Below, in pieces: positions 1 to 9,030 of a stretch of DNA of 64,000 bases. The position numbers were made by a program, and so were the translations under genes. Below the pieces are notes generated by a model. That model had not been told where the DNA came from. It saw nothing but the letters and a program-made list of their open reading frames with translations, and did no database searches. This DNA comes from Bacteroidota bacterium (GTDB lineage: Bacteria > Bacteroidota > Bacteroidia > JABEUT01). How positions within the stretch are numbered: the stretch's first letter is position 1; each line of letters starts with the position of its first letter. The stretch spans positions 1 through 64,000 of the forward strand of contig JABDCA010000004.1 of the NCBI GenBank assembly GCA_013288345.1, in the 5' to 3' direction.

Positions 1-748
1 TATTACTGTTGGCGATTACTACAACCGTAAAGCTTTCCTCGACTACGACACTGTGATACATGCGCTGTATGGCCCAACCATAAACGAAGGAGAACTCACC
101 AATTATTCAGGTGTTGGCCCAACACGCGATGGAAGGATAAAACCTGACATTACTTCTCCGGGCGATTTTTGTATGTCTGTATTACCAACTCCGCTTAAGC
201 AGTTATATATTAACAACGCTCCCGCCAATATTGATACAGGTGGTTTCCACGATTATGATGGAGGAACTTCAACCGCCTGCCCCGGAACTGCTGGAGCCGC
301 AGCGCTGTACCTTGAAATGCACCCCACAGCAACAAATATAGAAGTACGGAATGCGCTTATTTATTGCGCCGACCAGGATAAGTACACAGGTACAACTCCA
401 AACAATTCGTATGGTTATGGCAAGGTAAATGCATTTAAAAGCTTAACAGGTTGTTCATTAGGTGTTCCGCAAATACAACAATTGCCGGCATCTTCGCTTT
501 ATGCCTATCCAAATCCCATGAAGGATGGTACGGTGATAGATTACGATTTTTCAGCTATTAAAGAATATTGCACCGCATCCATAGCCTTTTATGATGTTAT
601 GGGCAGAATGATAAAAAGTGTTGAACTAAAAAACCCTAAAGGAACAGTTTCAGTAAGTTCGTCGGGGATGGCAGCAGGGACTTACTTTTACAGCCTTGTT
701 GTAGACGACAGAAGGATTAACACAGAAAAACTGTCAGTTACAAAGTAA
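1..748 (+). CDS. Subtilisin-like S8 serine peptidase with T9SS sorting domain (3' part)
   Basis: Only the C-terminal ~248 residues are present; the frame is open to the left edge. Seen: the subtilase stretch GPTRDGRIKPDI, then GGTSTACP, matching the family GTSMAAP motif, with the catalytic Ser codon at 269-271. The Asp and His of the triad must lie upstream. After the catalytic domain comes a C-terminal domain of about 75 residues starting at YPNPMKDGT and containing YDVMGRMI and GTYFYSLV, the pattern of a type-A type IX secretion sorting domain. The protein is therefore probably exported by the Sec system, crosses the outer membrane by T9SS and is released or surface-anchored as a protease. 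It ends 2 bp before the next gene, so the two may be co-transcribed. Confidence 0.9.
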   Translation, partial: ITVGDYYNRKAFLDYDTVIHALYGPTINEGELTNYSGVGPTRDGRIKPDITSPGDFCMSVLPTPLKQLYINNAPANIDTGGFHDYDGGTSTACPGTAGAAALYLEMHPTATNIEVRNALIYCADQDKYTGTTPNNSYGYGKVNAFKSLTGCSLGVPQIQQLPASSLYAYPNPMKDGTVIDYDFSAIKEYCTASIAFYDVMGRMIKSVELKNPKGTVSVSSSGMAAGTYFYSLVVDDRRINTEKLSVTK

Positions 749-750
749 GT

Positions 751-1029
751 ATGAAAAATTTCTTAGAGAAGTCATTTAATATATCGCTCATCATGGGCGC
801 CTTTGCAGTATTATTTGTAGTGGCAAGCCTGAGCAAGCCCATACTTATTTTCGGAGCATTGGGTGCAGGGTTTTTAGGTTTCATACTCTGCTGTGCCAAT
901 ATTGTATTTACACAAAAACTCAACCTGAAGGCAAAACCTGCCGGTATGATGATACTGAGCTTATTTTTAAATTCCGTGCCCCTGTTTTATATGATGGTGC
1001 AAATTATGCAACACTCGGGCGGCAAATGA
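751..1029 (+). CDS. Small hydrophobic membrane protein, unknown function
   Basis: A 92-residue protein with three hydrophobic stretches (about residues 10-28, 31-52 and 64-84), a Lys-rich loop between the second and third, and a short polar tail. No family motif that I recognise. It starts 2 bp after the subtilase stop and ends 7 bp before recQ, so translation is probably coupled within a run of three genes. Nothing in the sequence gives a function; it is most likely an inner-membrane protein of the DUF4190-like small-membrane type, but that is only a resemblance. Confidence 0.7.
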   Translation: MKNFLEKSFNISLIMGAFAVLFVVASLSKPILIFGALGAGFLGFILCCANIVFTQKLNLKAKPAGMMILSLFLNSVPLFYMMVQIMQHSGGK

Positions 1030-1036
1030 CCCAGGC

Positions 1037-2944
1037 ATGGAAAACATTAATCAAATACTTACCCGTTATTGGGGGCACACTCACTTTCGCCCCTTACAGG
1101 AAGATATTATAAACTCTGCACTTGAAGGCAAGGATACCCTTGCGCTACTGCCCACTGGCGGTGGTAAATCGTTATGCTTTCAAATACCTGCATTGAGTAA
1201 AGATGGTATTTGCATTGTTGTTTCTCCGCTTATAGCCCTAATGAAAGATCAGGTGGAGTTCCTTGTCAGCAAAGGCATACGTGCCACCATGTTGCATTCG
1301 TTTATGACCAGCAGGGAAATTGACATTACACTCGATAATTGTATTCACGGCAATTACAAGTTCTTGTATGTTTCACCTGAGCGGCTTACTACCGATATTT
1401 TTATTGCCCGTGTTAAGCAAATGAATGTAAACTTTATTGCGGTAGATGAGGCTCACTGCATATCGCAATGGGGGTATGACTTTCGACCTGCTTATTTACA
1501 AATTACCGAATTAAGAAAAATACTTCCAGGCATACCTGTAATAGCCTTAACAGCCAGTGCAACACCTGAGGTAGTCACTGACATTCAAAAGCAGCTTGAC
1601 TTTAAACAGGAGAATGCAATCAGGCTAAGCTTTGAAAGAAAGAACATTGCTTATGTAGTACAAAAAGAAGAAGACAAATCGGCAAGGCTGCTGAAACTTG
1701 TGAATAATGTAAAGGGCTCCGGAATTATATATGTGCGTAACCGTAGGAAAACAGAAGAAGTAGCGTTGTTCTTAAAACAAAACGGAGTATCGGCTGATTT
1801 TTACCATGCTGGCTTAATGCACGATGCGCGCAGCAGTAAACAGGAAGCATGGCTGAATGATAGATTACGTGTGATTGTCTGCACCAATGCTTTTGGCATG
1901 GGAATAAATAAAGCAGCTGTGCGATTTGTAGTACACCTCGATCTGCCCGAAAGCCTTGAAGCTTATTTTCAGGAAGCAGGCCGTGCCGGAAGAGATGAAA
2001 AGAAAGCTTTTGCGGTATTGTTTTACAACGAAGCCGACCGCATTAATCTCGAGAGAAACATAGACCATGCCTACCCGCCTGTAGATGATATAAAAAAGAC
2101 CTACCTGGCGCTTTGCAATTACTTTAATATGGTAATTGGCTCGGGCAAAGGTAGCAGCCACGATTTTGATATTACCGAGTTCTGCCAGCACTTTGCCTTA
2201 GATGCAGGTATTGTAGCCAATAGCATTAAGCTACTAGAGAAGGAAGGCTATATAATGGCTACGGAATCATTCTATAGACCATCAAGGGTACATGTTCTTA
2301 TTTCGAATAAAGATATTTACAAATTTCAGGTAGAACACCCGAATTACGATGCATTTGTAAAGTTGTTACTACGTTCTTACGAAGGCATTTTCACCAACTA
2401 TGTGCCCATTAACGAATACAATCTCGCACGCCGCTCTACATTAAAGGAAGAGGAAGTACGCTCGTTATTGCAGCGCTTAGATAAAATGACAGTGATTTCA
2501 TACATACCGCAGTCGAGCAAGCCACAGATAATATATACCGAAGATGCATTACACCCCGGCAATGTAGAAATAGCGAAGAAGAATTATAGCGAGCGCAAAG
2601 AACGGGCCATACAGCGTATGGAATGGGTTATACATTATGCAACTAATACCCGCAAATGCAGGAGCGAATTGCTCCTCTCCTATTTTGGTGAAGCCGAAGA
2701 AGTGCGATGCGGTATATGTGATGTTTGCCTTGAACGCAATAAGCTTGAATTAAGCGATCTTGAATTTGCAACCATTGCAGCACAGTTAAAAGAGAAGCTT
2801 GGCAAACAACCAATGGAGCTTACTGACCTTGTACATAGCGTTAAGCAAATACGGGAAGACAAAATAATTAAAACCGTGCAGTGGCTAATGGATAACGGCA
2901 AAATAGAAAACGACGAAGAGAATAAATTGGTCTGGAAAAAGTAA
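1037..2944 (+). CDS. recQ: ATP-dependent DNA helicase RecQ, short form
   Basis: 635 residues. Superfamily 2 helicase core: Walker A PTGGGKS (Lys44), DEAH box at 137-140 followed by CISQWG, motif V/VI stretch ending QEAGRAGRD. An RQC zinc site follows, with Cys541, 558, 561 and 564 in the usual C-x16-C-x2-C-x2-C spacing, then a short winged-helix-like end. Only about 70 residues follow the last Cys, so the HRDC domain of E. coli-type RecQ is absent, as in many Bacteroidota RecQ-like proteins. Expected role: 3'-5' unwinding in recombination and fork repair in the cytoplasm. The ATG at 1037 directly precedes the conserved N-terminal helicase sequence. Confidence 0.93.
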   Translation: MENINQILTRYWGHTHFRPLQEDIINSALEGKDTLALLPTGGGKSLCFQIPALSKDGICIVVSPLIALMKDQVEFLVSKGIRATMLHSFMTSREIDITLDNCIHGNYKFLYVSPERLTTDIFIARVKQMNVNFIAVDEAHCISQWGYDFRPAYLQITELRKILPGIPVIALTASATPEVVTDIQKQLDFKQENAIRLSFERKNIAYVVQKEEDKSARLLKLVNNVKGSGIIYVRNRRKTEEVALFLKQNGVSADFYHAGLMHDARSSKQEAWLNDRLRVIVCTNAFGMGINKAAVRFVVHLDLPESLEAYFQEAGRAGRDEKKAFAVLFYNEADRINLERNIDHAYPPVDDIKKTYLALCNYFNMVIGSGKGSSHDFDITEFCQHFALDAGIVANSIKLLEKEGYIMATESFYRPSRVHVLISNKDIYKFQVEHPNYDAFVKLLLRSYEGIFTNYVPINEYNLARRSTLKEEEVRSLLQRLDKMTVISYIPQSSKPQIIYTEDALHPGNVEIAKKNYSERKERAIQRMEWVIHYATNTRKCRSELLLSYFGEAEEVRCGICDVCLERNKLELSDLEFATIAAQLKEKLGKQPMELTDLVHSVKQIREDKIIKTVQWLMDNGKIENDEENKLVWKK

Positions 2945-2956
2945 CCTTTTAATATC

Positions 2957-3094
2957 AGTTTAGGCTAAAGCCTTTTTTTATCACACTCTCTACCCCGGCT
3001 TAAAAGCCGGGGCTATTTTATAGGAATCAAATTCAATTGCCCCGACCTTTAGGTCGGGGATTAAATAGCCAACGTTTATGGGCTTTAGCCCAAA
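2957..3094. repeat. Composite palindromic intergenic repeat (REP-like)
   Basis: Between recQ and the convergent comB. Two perfect 9-bp hairpins with 2-nt loops: CCCCGGCTT/AAGCCGGGG at 2993-3012 and CCCCGACCT/AGGTCGGGG at 3040-3059. Imperfect outer arms, GTTTAGGCTAAAGCC at the left and GGGCTTTAGCCCAAAC at the right, face each other. It can act as a bidirectional terminator for the convergent genes. The layout resembles REP/REPIN elements mobilised by RAYT transposases, but no RAYT gene is in the window. Confidence 0.65.
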
Positions 3095-3101
3095 CAAAAA
3101 A

Positions 3102-3821
3102 CTATTTCTTAAACGGCACCAAGTAATTACCCTCCATAAGTGGCACCACAGGGGCCTGGTCTGGCTTTAAGCAAAACTTTATATCGTCTTGTAAATTCAG
3201 CTTGGCAAGGCGTTTAAAGTGAGATGAGTTCTCCATAAAACCATAAAGATCTTTCTGGGCAATCTCATATAATGATTTCGATGCCATGGTAGAATCGTAA
3301 TTGGTCTCAAACATACCGGTACTATCAAGTTTAGATGCAATAGCACCTGCACAGAGGGTATCCTCGAGGTTAAAAAAGTCTTTCCAACCGGCACAAAGCA
3401 GAATGATATTTTTATGCTGCACCGCCAACCACTGGCATAATGCAGTAAGATTTAAAAACGAACCGATAGCAATTTTATATGCATCGCGTGCAACACGTAT
3501 AGCCTGTGTTCCGTTGGTGGTAGTAAATACTATTACCTTGCCTTTCAGGTTAGGTTGCATGTATTCAAAAGGAGAATTACCTAAATCAAAACCTTCAACC
3601 CTGTGTGCTGAGCGCTCAGCAGCAACCAAAAATCCGCGCGATTGAAAATTCCTTGCTTCAACAACTGAAGCAACCGGCAATATTTTTTCTACACCGTAAT
3701 GCAGAGCAGTACACATGGATGATGTTGCACGTAATACGTCAATTACAACAACGATGCATTCTTCATGAGGGTAAAGAGGGAACGAATGGGGTGAAAAACA
3801 AACTTCAATTGTATTTTTCAT
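3102..3821 (-). CDS. comB: 2-phosphosulfolactate phosphatase (ComB family)
   Basis: 239 residues, the usual ComB length. Conserved family stretches visible: VVIDVLRATSSM near residue 28, LAAERSAH-like VAAERSAHRVEGFDLGNSP, TTTNGT, and LLCAGWKDFFNLEDTLCAGAI. The enzyme removes phosphate from 2-phosphosulfolactate to give sulfolactate, a step first known from coenzyme M synthesis. In Bacteroidota the product more plausibly feeds other sulfonates such as cysteate and sulfonolipids (inference). Last gene of a tight minus-strand run: its ATG directly abuts the gcvT stop, so it is probably translated from the bshB1-gcvT transcript. Confidence 0.88.
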   Translation of the reverse strand: MKNTIEVCFSPHSFPLYPHEECIVVVIDVLRATSSMCTALHYGVEKILPVASVVEARNFQSRGFLVAAERSAHRVEGFDLGNSPFEYMQPNLKGKVIVFTTTNGTQAIRVARDAYKIAIGSFLNLTALCQWLAVQHKNIILLCAGWKDFFNLEDTLCAGAIASKLDSTGMFETNYDSTMASKSLYEIAQKDLYGFMENSSHFKRLAKLNLQDDIKFCLKPDQAPVVPLMEGNYLVPFKK

Positions 3822-4907
3822 CTATGCTTGTTTATAAAATGGAGTCTTAACTATTGCTGCTTTTATAAGCTTATCGCGTATCTTAATATAAATTTCGGTA
3901 CCGGGTTTTGCCAGTTCTGTTTTTACATAACCCATACCTATTGCCTGTTGCAACGATGGCGATTGTGTACCTGATGTTACCACACCAACAATATTCCCCT
4001 GAGCATCGGTAATTTCGTAACCGTGGCGTGGAATACCTTTATCAATCATTGTAAAGCCAGCTAATTTGCGCTTTACACCATTATTCTTTTGCTCCAGCAA
4101 TGCTTTCGAATTGGTGAACTCTTTGGTGAATTTAGTTATCCAACCCAATCCTGCTTCTATTGGAGAAGTGGTATCATCAATATCGTTGCCGTATAAGTTA
4201 AATGCCATTTCGAGTCTTAATGTATCGCGTGCACCCAGGCCAATAGGCTTTAAGCCTTCAGGAGTACCTACCCTCATTATCTCATCCCAAATTTTTGCAG
4301 CATCTTCGTTTTTGCAATAAATTTCAAAGCCACCTGCACCGGTATAACCTGTATTAGAAATAATAACGCCATTTACTCCGCAAAACTGGCCAATGGTAAA
4401 ATTATAATAAGGAATTTTTGTAAGGTCGACATTGGTAAGCTTGCCCAATATGGCTGTTGCCTTAGGGCCCTGTATAGCCATTAATGAATAGTCGTCAGAT
4501 ACGTTTTTCATATCTACACCCATATCGTTATGCGACTTAACCCAGTTCCAATCCTTTTCCATGTTCGAGGCATTCACAACTAGCATATAGGTTTCCTTAT
4601 CCATGCAATAAACAAGCAAGTCATCTACTATACCACCTTTATCGTTAGGGAAACAAGAATACTGCACCTTACCTGACGAAAGAACAGATGCATCATTAGA
4701 TGTTACCTTTTGTATCAGGTCGAGCGCTTTAGGGCCTTTGAGGATAAACTCTCCCATGTGCGATACATCAAACATACCTGCAAGGTTGCGCACAGTAATA
4801 TGTTCGTCGTTAAGCCCGGTATACGAAACAGGCATGTTATAGCCTGCAAATTCAACCATTTTGGCTCCAAGCGCTATATGCTTGTCTGTAAGTGCGGTAG
4901 TCTTCAT
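3822..4907 (-). CDS. gcvT: Aminomethyltransferase, glycine cleavage T protein
   Basis: 361 residues, typical of GcvT. Transfers the aminomethyl carbon from lipoyl-GcvH to tetrahydrofolate, releasing ammonia. Family stretches: the N-terminal [25 protein letters not shown], the Asp in [28 protein letters not shown] and [10 protein letters not shown]. The C-terminal barrel contains PRHGYEI and [19 protein letters not shown]. It overlaps bshB1 by 1 bp (TAATG), showing translational coupling. GcvH and GcvP are not in the window, so the glycine cleavage genes are dispersed in this genome. Confidence 0.95.
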   Translation of the reverse strand: MKTTALTDKHIALGAKMVEFAGYNMPVSYTGLNDEHITVRNLAGMFDVSHMGEFILKGPKALDLIQKVTSNDASVLSSGKVQYSCFPNDKGGIVDDLLVYCMDKETYMLVVNASNMEKDWNWVKSHNDMGVDMKNVSDDYSLMAIQGPKATAILGKLTNVDLTKIPYYNFTIGQFCGVNGVIISNTGYTGAGGFEIYCKNEDAAKIWDEIMRVGTPEGLKPIGLGARDTLRLEMAFNLYGNDIDDTTSPIEAGLGWITKFTKEFTNSKALLEQKNNGVKRKLAGFTMIDKGIPRHGYEITDAQGNIVGVVTSGTQSPSLQQAIGMGYVKTELAKPGTEIYIKIRDKLIKAAIVKTPFYKQA

Positions 4908-5626
4908 TATTTAATATCAAATAAGTTATTTACTCCAAAAATTTTACGTTGAGACAGGAAGCCTTCAGCATATTTAGCCCCGATAGCATAACCCATTTCT
5001 GAATCTCTGTTCTTGATATGTTCAATAAAATGAGGCGCTGTAAGTACCGTTTCGGGCTCTTTTGAATTAGGGTCGTGGAACTGAGAGCTGAAAGCTTTAA
5101 TTGCCTCTATCTTCTGGTCTATTTCGTTGCTTGTATCAACCACAAAGCTAAAATCGTAACTAAAGTGCTGCATATAGTAAAACAAACGGTTAGGGCGAAA
5201 AGCTTCTTGTTTTTTACCTTCCCATTCGGTTTCTATTTTAACCAGGCCGGCATAAAACCACGCCTCAGTAACCATTTGCGATGCACGTCCATGATCGGGA
5301 TGCCTGTCTTGCGGTACGTTAGCAAGAACTATATCGGGCTTGTATTGGCGAATCTTCTGAATGATCTTAATGCGATGTTCCGTATCGTTCGTAAAATAAC
5401 CATCCATCATGCCCAGGTTATCGCGGACCGATACACCCATTATTTTAGCTGAATTGGCGGCCTCTTGTTTACGCAGCTCTGCACTACCACGTGTACCCAA
5501 CTGGCCTTCGGTCATATCTATGATCCCAACCTTTTTCCCTGCTTTTACAGCCTTAATAAGCGTGCCTGCACAAGAAAGCTCTATATCGTCGGGGTGTGCG
5601 CCAAAAGCAAGAATATCAAGTTTCAT
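4907..5626 (-). CDS. bshB1: Bacillithiol biosynthesis deacetylase BshB1
   Basis: 239 residues of the LmbE/PIG-L zinc deacetylase family. The zinc motif AHPDDIE (residues 10-16) and the later HPDHGRAS are both present, along with [10 protein letters not shown], the signature of the BshB1 branch. It hydrolyses N-acetylglucosaminyl-malate to glucosaminyl-malate, the second step to bacillithiol, the low-molecular-weight thiol of many Bacteroidota and Firmicutes. First gene of the bshB1-gcvT-comB operon, with a -7 promoter element on the minus strand at 5651-5658. Confidence 0.93.
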   Translation of the reverse strand: MKLDILAFGAHPDDIELSCAGTLIKAVKAGKKVGIIDMTEGQLGTRGSAELRKQEAANSAKIMGVSVRDNLGMMDGYFTNDTEHRIKIIQKIRQYKPDIVLANVPQDRHPDHGRASQMVTEAWFYAGLVKIETEWEGKKQEAFRPNRLFYYMQHFSYDFSFVVDTSNEIDQKIEAIKAFSSQFHDPNSKEPETVLTAPHFIEHIKNRDSEMGYAIGAKYAEGFLSQRKIFGVNNLFDIK

Positions 5627-5650
5627 ATTTAGCTAAGTTATTACGGCGCA

Positions 5651-5658
5651 CAAAAGTA
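5651..5658 (-). promoter_or_regulatory. Bacteroidota -7 element for bshB1 operon
   Basis: On the minus strand this reads TACTTTTG, a full match to TAnnTTTG. It lies 24 bp before the bshB1 ATG, giving a leader of about 20 nt. It supports bshB1 as the first gene of the operon. Confidence 0.65.
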
Positions 5659-5701
5659 GGAAAATAAAGGAATTTAACATCTCCCTGTTTCTCTATGTCC
5701 T

Positions 5702-6115
5702 CTATGCCTCCGTAGTGAAGATTGCCTCATCCAAAAACCTATCCTTTACATCATCTGTTGGAACAGAGCATTGGTCTTTCTTACCGAAAAGGGCATACCT
5801 GTTTTTTGCAAGCAAATTGTAAATACCGTTGCGAATAAAGCTGGGAATAATTTTAAATATGAGTGCAGCTTTCCAAATACCGTTTAAAGAACTTAATATT
5901 TCGATAGAGGCATCCGATTGCATAAGTATCTTCTCTCCATCGAATAATATGACTGTTTTAAGGTTATCTGATGACACATTGAAGTGAGCAGAGAGCGCCA
6001 TACCATACTTAGATTGCAGAGAAGCAAATTGAAATACCTTATTCTTATCGCGCTTTATTATAAAACGGACGAAGCTATTACACATATTACAAACTCCATC
6101 GAACAGAATAACCAT
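5702..6115 (-). CDS. DCC family protein (DUF393), thiol-disulfide oxidoreductase-like
   Basis: 137 residues. The N-terminal FDGVCNMCNSFVRF carries the family motif DGxCxxC, with Cys residues about 8 and 11, followed by the FQFASLQS stretch that is conserved in DUF393. A redox role with the CxxC pair is often proposed for the family, but no substrate is known. It lies alone between the bshB1 operon and the porin gene; the long hairpin at 6129-6204 separates it from the upstream porin, so it is probably not in the metal-transport operon. Confidence 0.85.
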   Translation of the reverse strand: MVILFDGVCNMCNSFVRFIIKRDKNKVFQFASLQSKYGMALSAHFNVSSDNLKTVILFDGEKILMQSDASIEILSSLNGIWKAALIFKIIPSFIRNGIYNLLAKNRYALFGKKDQCSVPTDDVKDRFLDEAIFTTEA

Positions 6116-6128
6116 GACAAACAGTTAG

Positions 6129-6204
6129 AAAGTTTGTAAAGTTAGAAAGTTCATAAAGTTTATAGAAACTTACCTGTTTTTACTTTATGAACTTTACAAA
6201 CTTT
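6129..6204. terminator. AT-rich inverted repeat, probable terminator of the porin-mntH transcript
   Basis: Two overlapping perfect pairings: 6146-6159 with 6182-6195 (14 bp, AAAGTTCATAAAGT and its complement) and 6129-6143 with 6190-6204 (15 bp). The stem lies just after the porin stop on the minus strand. It may be a terminator or a dispersed AT-rich repeat; there is no strong T tract. Confidence 0.5.
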
Positions 6205-6210
6205 AAGAAC

Positions 6211-7563
6211 TTAAAACTCTATATGCACCCTAACTGAACCAATACTTACTGGCCCCCTATCTGCATTATAGCCGGGATTTTGCACATATTGGTAATCGAG
6301 TGCAAGAAAAAAACGATCGAAGAAAACAGTTTGGTAATAGGTCTCAAAAATTTCTTCAGCAGAATAGTTTGGGAGCTTACCATCACCAATAATAAACTGG
6401 TAGCCACCTTCGTTTTCAAAATCACGATGTTGCTTTGATAAGCCATTAAATATCAGTGCTGCCCCATAGGTGTCTTTTTTCCGGTGCCACATTGCCCCAT
6501 TCAAACTAACGCCCGGAGTAAAAGTCTGGTCGACCTCGGTAAATGCCCATGTGCCTGTTTTGCCATCATTCCACCCTGCACGCACAAATGCGCCAATGTA
6601 TTTACCAATGGGATGATTCCAGTTTATGCCTATACCGTATTTTTTATTTCCGTTATACGCAGAAAGTGAATCTATTCGTAATGCATTCAGATCACCGGCA
6701 TTATAATTAGCGATGGCATTTTCATAATTACCTGCCCGGTTCTGGTTCAGGTAAAGTAAAACACTAAAGCCACCATCTCTGTCATTTACCTTGTAATTGT
6801 AACCCGCCTCAGCAGTAATGCCAAATGTTTTGCCCAGGTTCCAGTCGAAGTCAGGGCCATTGGCATATAGCGGCTCTAGCGCATCTGATAAAGTAAGGAA
6901 CCATTTAGGTGTTATTACCTGGGCTACAAATGCGTAAGTATAACCACGGGTATTGGCAGGGTAATCCCATGCACCGTTATCCATCAACACCCAATTCATA
7001 AACTGGCTGCGAGGGTCATGCGAATAAGTATTGTTATCGTAAAAATCGCCAAGGGAAAATTTACCTACACTGAGAGTAAGTCTCTTATCTGGCAAAAACT
7101 GATTCACCTGGTTTTTATCTTCTGCGCTGAATGGGTCGTGGCTACCTGACAATGCAAACGATTGCTGGAAATAACAACGGGCAATATATGCTGCAGGAGT
7201 TGGATTGCCTACTCTATAAATTTCTCCGTTAGGGAAACCAGCAATACCTGTGGTACTACTAAGCCCTTTGCCACCAGATATTTCCGGGTTAAAGTACAAG
7301 GCTGCATACTTCCATAATCTTCTTCCTATAAAAAGCGTTGATGTAACCGACATATCCTGTTCTGTTGTATCCTGTAAGCTGTTATGCCCCGAGTATGGTG
7401 AATGAAAATAGCCATGGTACTGATCTATAGTTGTTAGCTGAAAATGGAATGACCAGCCGCTGCCTGTATCTTTCTTTATAGAGTCATTTGCAGATGCATA
7501 GGTATAACCAAACACCAATAAGAAGAATGGGGCAAGTAAAAACTTAATAGTATTAGTCTTCAT
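6211..7563 (-). CDS. OprB-like outer-membrane porin, probable divalent-metal channel partner of MntH
   Basis: 450 residues with a signal peptide (charged start, hydrophobic 8-22, cleavage near ASA-ND). The mature part is rich in alternating aromatic strands and ends in F (RVHIEF), the mark of an outer-membrane barrel. Stretches such as LSVGKFSLGDFYDNNTYSHDPRSQFMNW and GYTYAFVAQ recall the carbohydrate-selective porin OprB family as found in Bacteroidota. It begins 2 bp after the mntH stop, so it is in the same transcript. That context suggests metal rather than sugar passage, as for the Mn channel MnoP described in Bradyrhizobium; this is inference. Confidence 0.78.
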   Translation of the reverse strand: MKTNTIKFLLAPFFLLVFGYTYASANDSIKKDTGSGWSFHFQLTTIDQYHGYFHSPYSGHNSLQDTTEQDMSVTSTLFIGRRLWKYAALYFNPEISGGKGLSSTTGIAGFPNGEIYRVGNPTPAAYIARCYFQQSFALSGSHDPFSAEDKNQVNQFLPDKRLTLSVGKFSLGDFYDNNTYSHDPRSQFMNWVLMDNGAWDYPANTRGYTYAFVAQVITPKWFLTLSDALEPLYANGPDFDWNLGKTFGITAEAGYNYKVNDRDGGFSVLLYLNQNRAGNYENAIANYNAGDLNALRIDSLSAYNGNKKYGIGINWNHPIGKYIGAFVRAGWNDGKTGTWAFTEVDQTFTPGVSLNGAMWHRKKDTYGAALIFNGLSKQHRDFENEGGYQFIIGDGKLPNYSAEEIFETYYQTVFFDRFFLALDYQYVQNPGYNADRGPVSIGSVRVHIEF

Positions 7564-7565
7564 TT

Positions 7566-8912
7566 CTAATTAACTATAGTGTCGTAAACCAAATACACAT
7601 TCAGCATCAAAATAATTACTGCAATAGCCCAGGCAGTAATTTTTAACCAAGCCCGATTTGCAAATAAACCCATTTTATGTTTACTATTTGTGAACATTAC
7701 TAAAGGGAAGACTGCAAAGCTTAATTGTAATGATAATATAACCTGGCTCAACACCAACAGATTGGCTGTACCGGTAGCCCCATAAAAAATAGTAACCAAT
7801 AAAGCAGGTACAATAGCTATGGAACGGGTTATTAACCTACGTAACCAGGGTTTTAACCGAATATGCAAAAAGCCTTCCATCACGATCTGACCCGCGAGTG
7901 TACCTGTAAGGGTAGAGTTTTGCCCCGATGCTAAAAGGGCCACAGCAAACAATATAGGTGCAAGTGTTGTACCCAATAAAGGCGTTAATAGTTTGTGCGC
8001 GCTCATAATATCAGCTACATCCTGATGCCCGCTATTATGAAAACTGGCTGCGGCAACTATAAGTATAGCGGCATTAATAAAAAAGGCAGCCATTAAAGCA
8101 ACAGTACTATCTATACGGGCAAATTTAATTGCCATCTTTTTCCCTTGCGTGGTTCGGGGATAATTGCGGGTTTGTACTATACTGGAATGCAGGTAAAGAT
8201 TGTGAGGCATTACCGTAGCGCCTAATATACCAATGGCTATATAGAGCATGTGGGGATTATAAACCACCTCGGCTTTTGGCAATAATCCATTTAACAAAGG
8301 AAAAATATCAGGGCGCGATTTTATCATTTCGAAAATGAAAGAAACCACGATCACAAAGATGAGCGATGCCACCACGCTTTCTATAAACCGGAATCCTTTG
8401 TACTGGAAGAAGAGTATGACCAATACATCTAATGCCGTTATGGCTACCCCCCATGCCAGTGGCAACCCAAATAACAGATTTAAGGCTATTGCGGAACCAA
8501 TAACTTCAGCCAGATCGCATGCGGCTATGGCAATTTCGCAGAGCACCCAAAGTGTAAAGCTAAGTGCAGGGCTATAATGATCGCGGCAGGCCTGGGCAAG
8601 ATCTCGTTCGGTTGCAACGCCAAGTTTTAGGGCAAGATACTGAAGGAGAATAGCAAATATGTTAGAGATGAAAATGACAGACAATAAGGTATAACCGAAT
8701 TTGGCCCCACCTTCTATATCGGTAGCCCAGTTACCAGGGTCCATATAACCAACAGCCACCATTAGCCCCGGACCGGAAAATGCTAACAACTTTCGCCAAA
8801 AGCTACCACTGGTAGGCACCTTAACAGAAGAAAACACCTCCGACAAGGAATGTTCTTTGTTGCCCTTCCGCCAGGCTTTGGTTATTAATTTATCTTTTGC
8901 TTCGGAGAACAC
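7566..8912 (-). CDS. mntH: NRAMP-family Mn2+/divalent metal transporter MntH
   Basis: 448 residues, about 11 membrane segments. The metal-binding motifs of the family are intact: DPGN at 58-61 in TM1 and MPHN at 235-238 in TM6. Proton-driven uptake of Mn2+ or Fe2+ across the inner membrane. No ATG is in frame; the start is taken as GTG at 8912, because an in-frame stop lies 7 bp upstream. An out-of-frame ATG at 8922 lies close to the predicted transcription start (see findings). A -7 element on the minus strand at 8929-8936 and the palindrome at 8966-8981 lie upstream, pointing to control by the divergent MntR-like protein. Confidence 0.92.
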   Translation of the reverse strand: MFSEAKDKLITKAWRKGNKEHSLSEVFSSVKVPTSGSFWRKLLAFSGPGLMVAVGYMDPGNWATDIEGGAKFGYTLLSVIFISNIFAILLQYLALKLGVATERDLAQACRDHYSPALSFTLWVLCEIAIAACDLAEVIGSAIALNLLFGLPLAWGVAITALDVLVILFFQYKGFRFIESVVASLIFVIVVSFIFEMIKSRPDIFPLLNGLLPKAEVVYNPHMLYIAIGILGATVMPHNLYLHSSIVQTRNYPRTTQGKKMAIKFARIDSTVALMAAFFINAAILIVAAASFHNSGHQDVADIMSAHKLLTPLLGTTLAPILFAVALLASGQNSTLTGTLAGQIVMEGFLHIRLKPWLRRLITRSIAIVPALLVTIFYGATGTANLLVLSQVILSLQLSFAVFPLVMFTNSKHKMGLFANRAWLKITAWAIAVIILMLNVYLVYDTIVN

Positions 8913-8928
8913 AATTATTCATTTTGTG

Positions 8929-8936
8929 CAAATATA
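8929..8936 (-). promoter_or_regulatory. -7 element of mntH promoter
   Basis: Reads TATATTTG on the minus strand, a full match to TAnnTTTG. The transcription start should fall at about 8923-8925, only 10 or so nt before the GTG of mntH. Confidence 0.7.
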
Positions 8937-8965
8937 CTATTAATTTTATACAGCTAACATAATTT

Positions 8966-8981
8966 ATTAGGCATGCCTAAT
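8966..8981. promoter_or_regulatory. Probable MntR/DtxR operator
   Basis: Perfect 16-bp palindrome ATTAGGCATGCCTAAT in the divergent mntH-mntR gap. Its TTAGGC/GCCTAA half-sites match the general form of DtxR/IdeR/MntR boxes. It lies about 40 bp upstream of both predicted transcription starts, so a metal-loaded repressor bound there could control both directions. Confidence 0.8.
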
Positions 8982-9004
8982 TTTTTATATTAGAACAAAA
9001 TAAC

Positions 9005-9012
9005 TATCTTTG
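9005..9012 (+). promoter_or_regulatory. -7 element of mntR promoter
   Basis: TATCTTTG, a full TAnnTTTG match, 18 bp before the ATG at 9031. It overlaps the alternative TTG start at 9010, which argues for the ATG as the true start. Confidence 0.7.
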
Positions 9013-9030
9013 TATCGCCTATCTAAAAAC

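Noticed and set aside
9010-9030. Upstream TTG start for the MntR-like gene
   Set aside because: The codon overlaps the -7 element TATCTTTG; the ATG at 9031 matches the family N-terminus.
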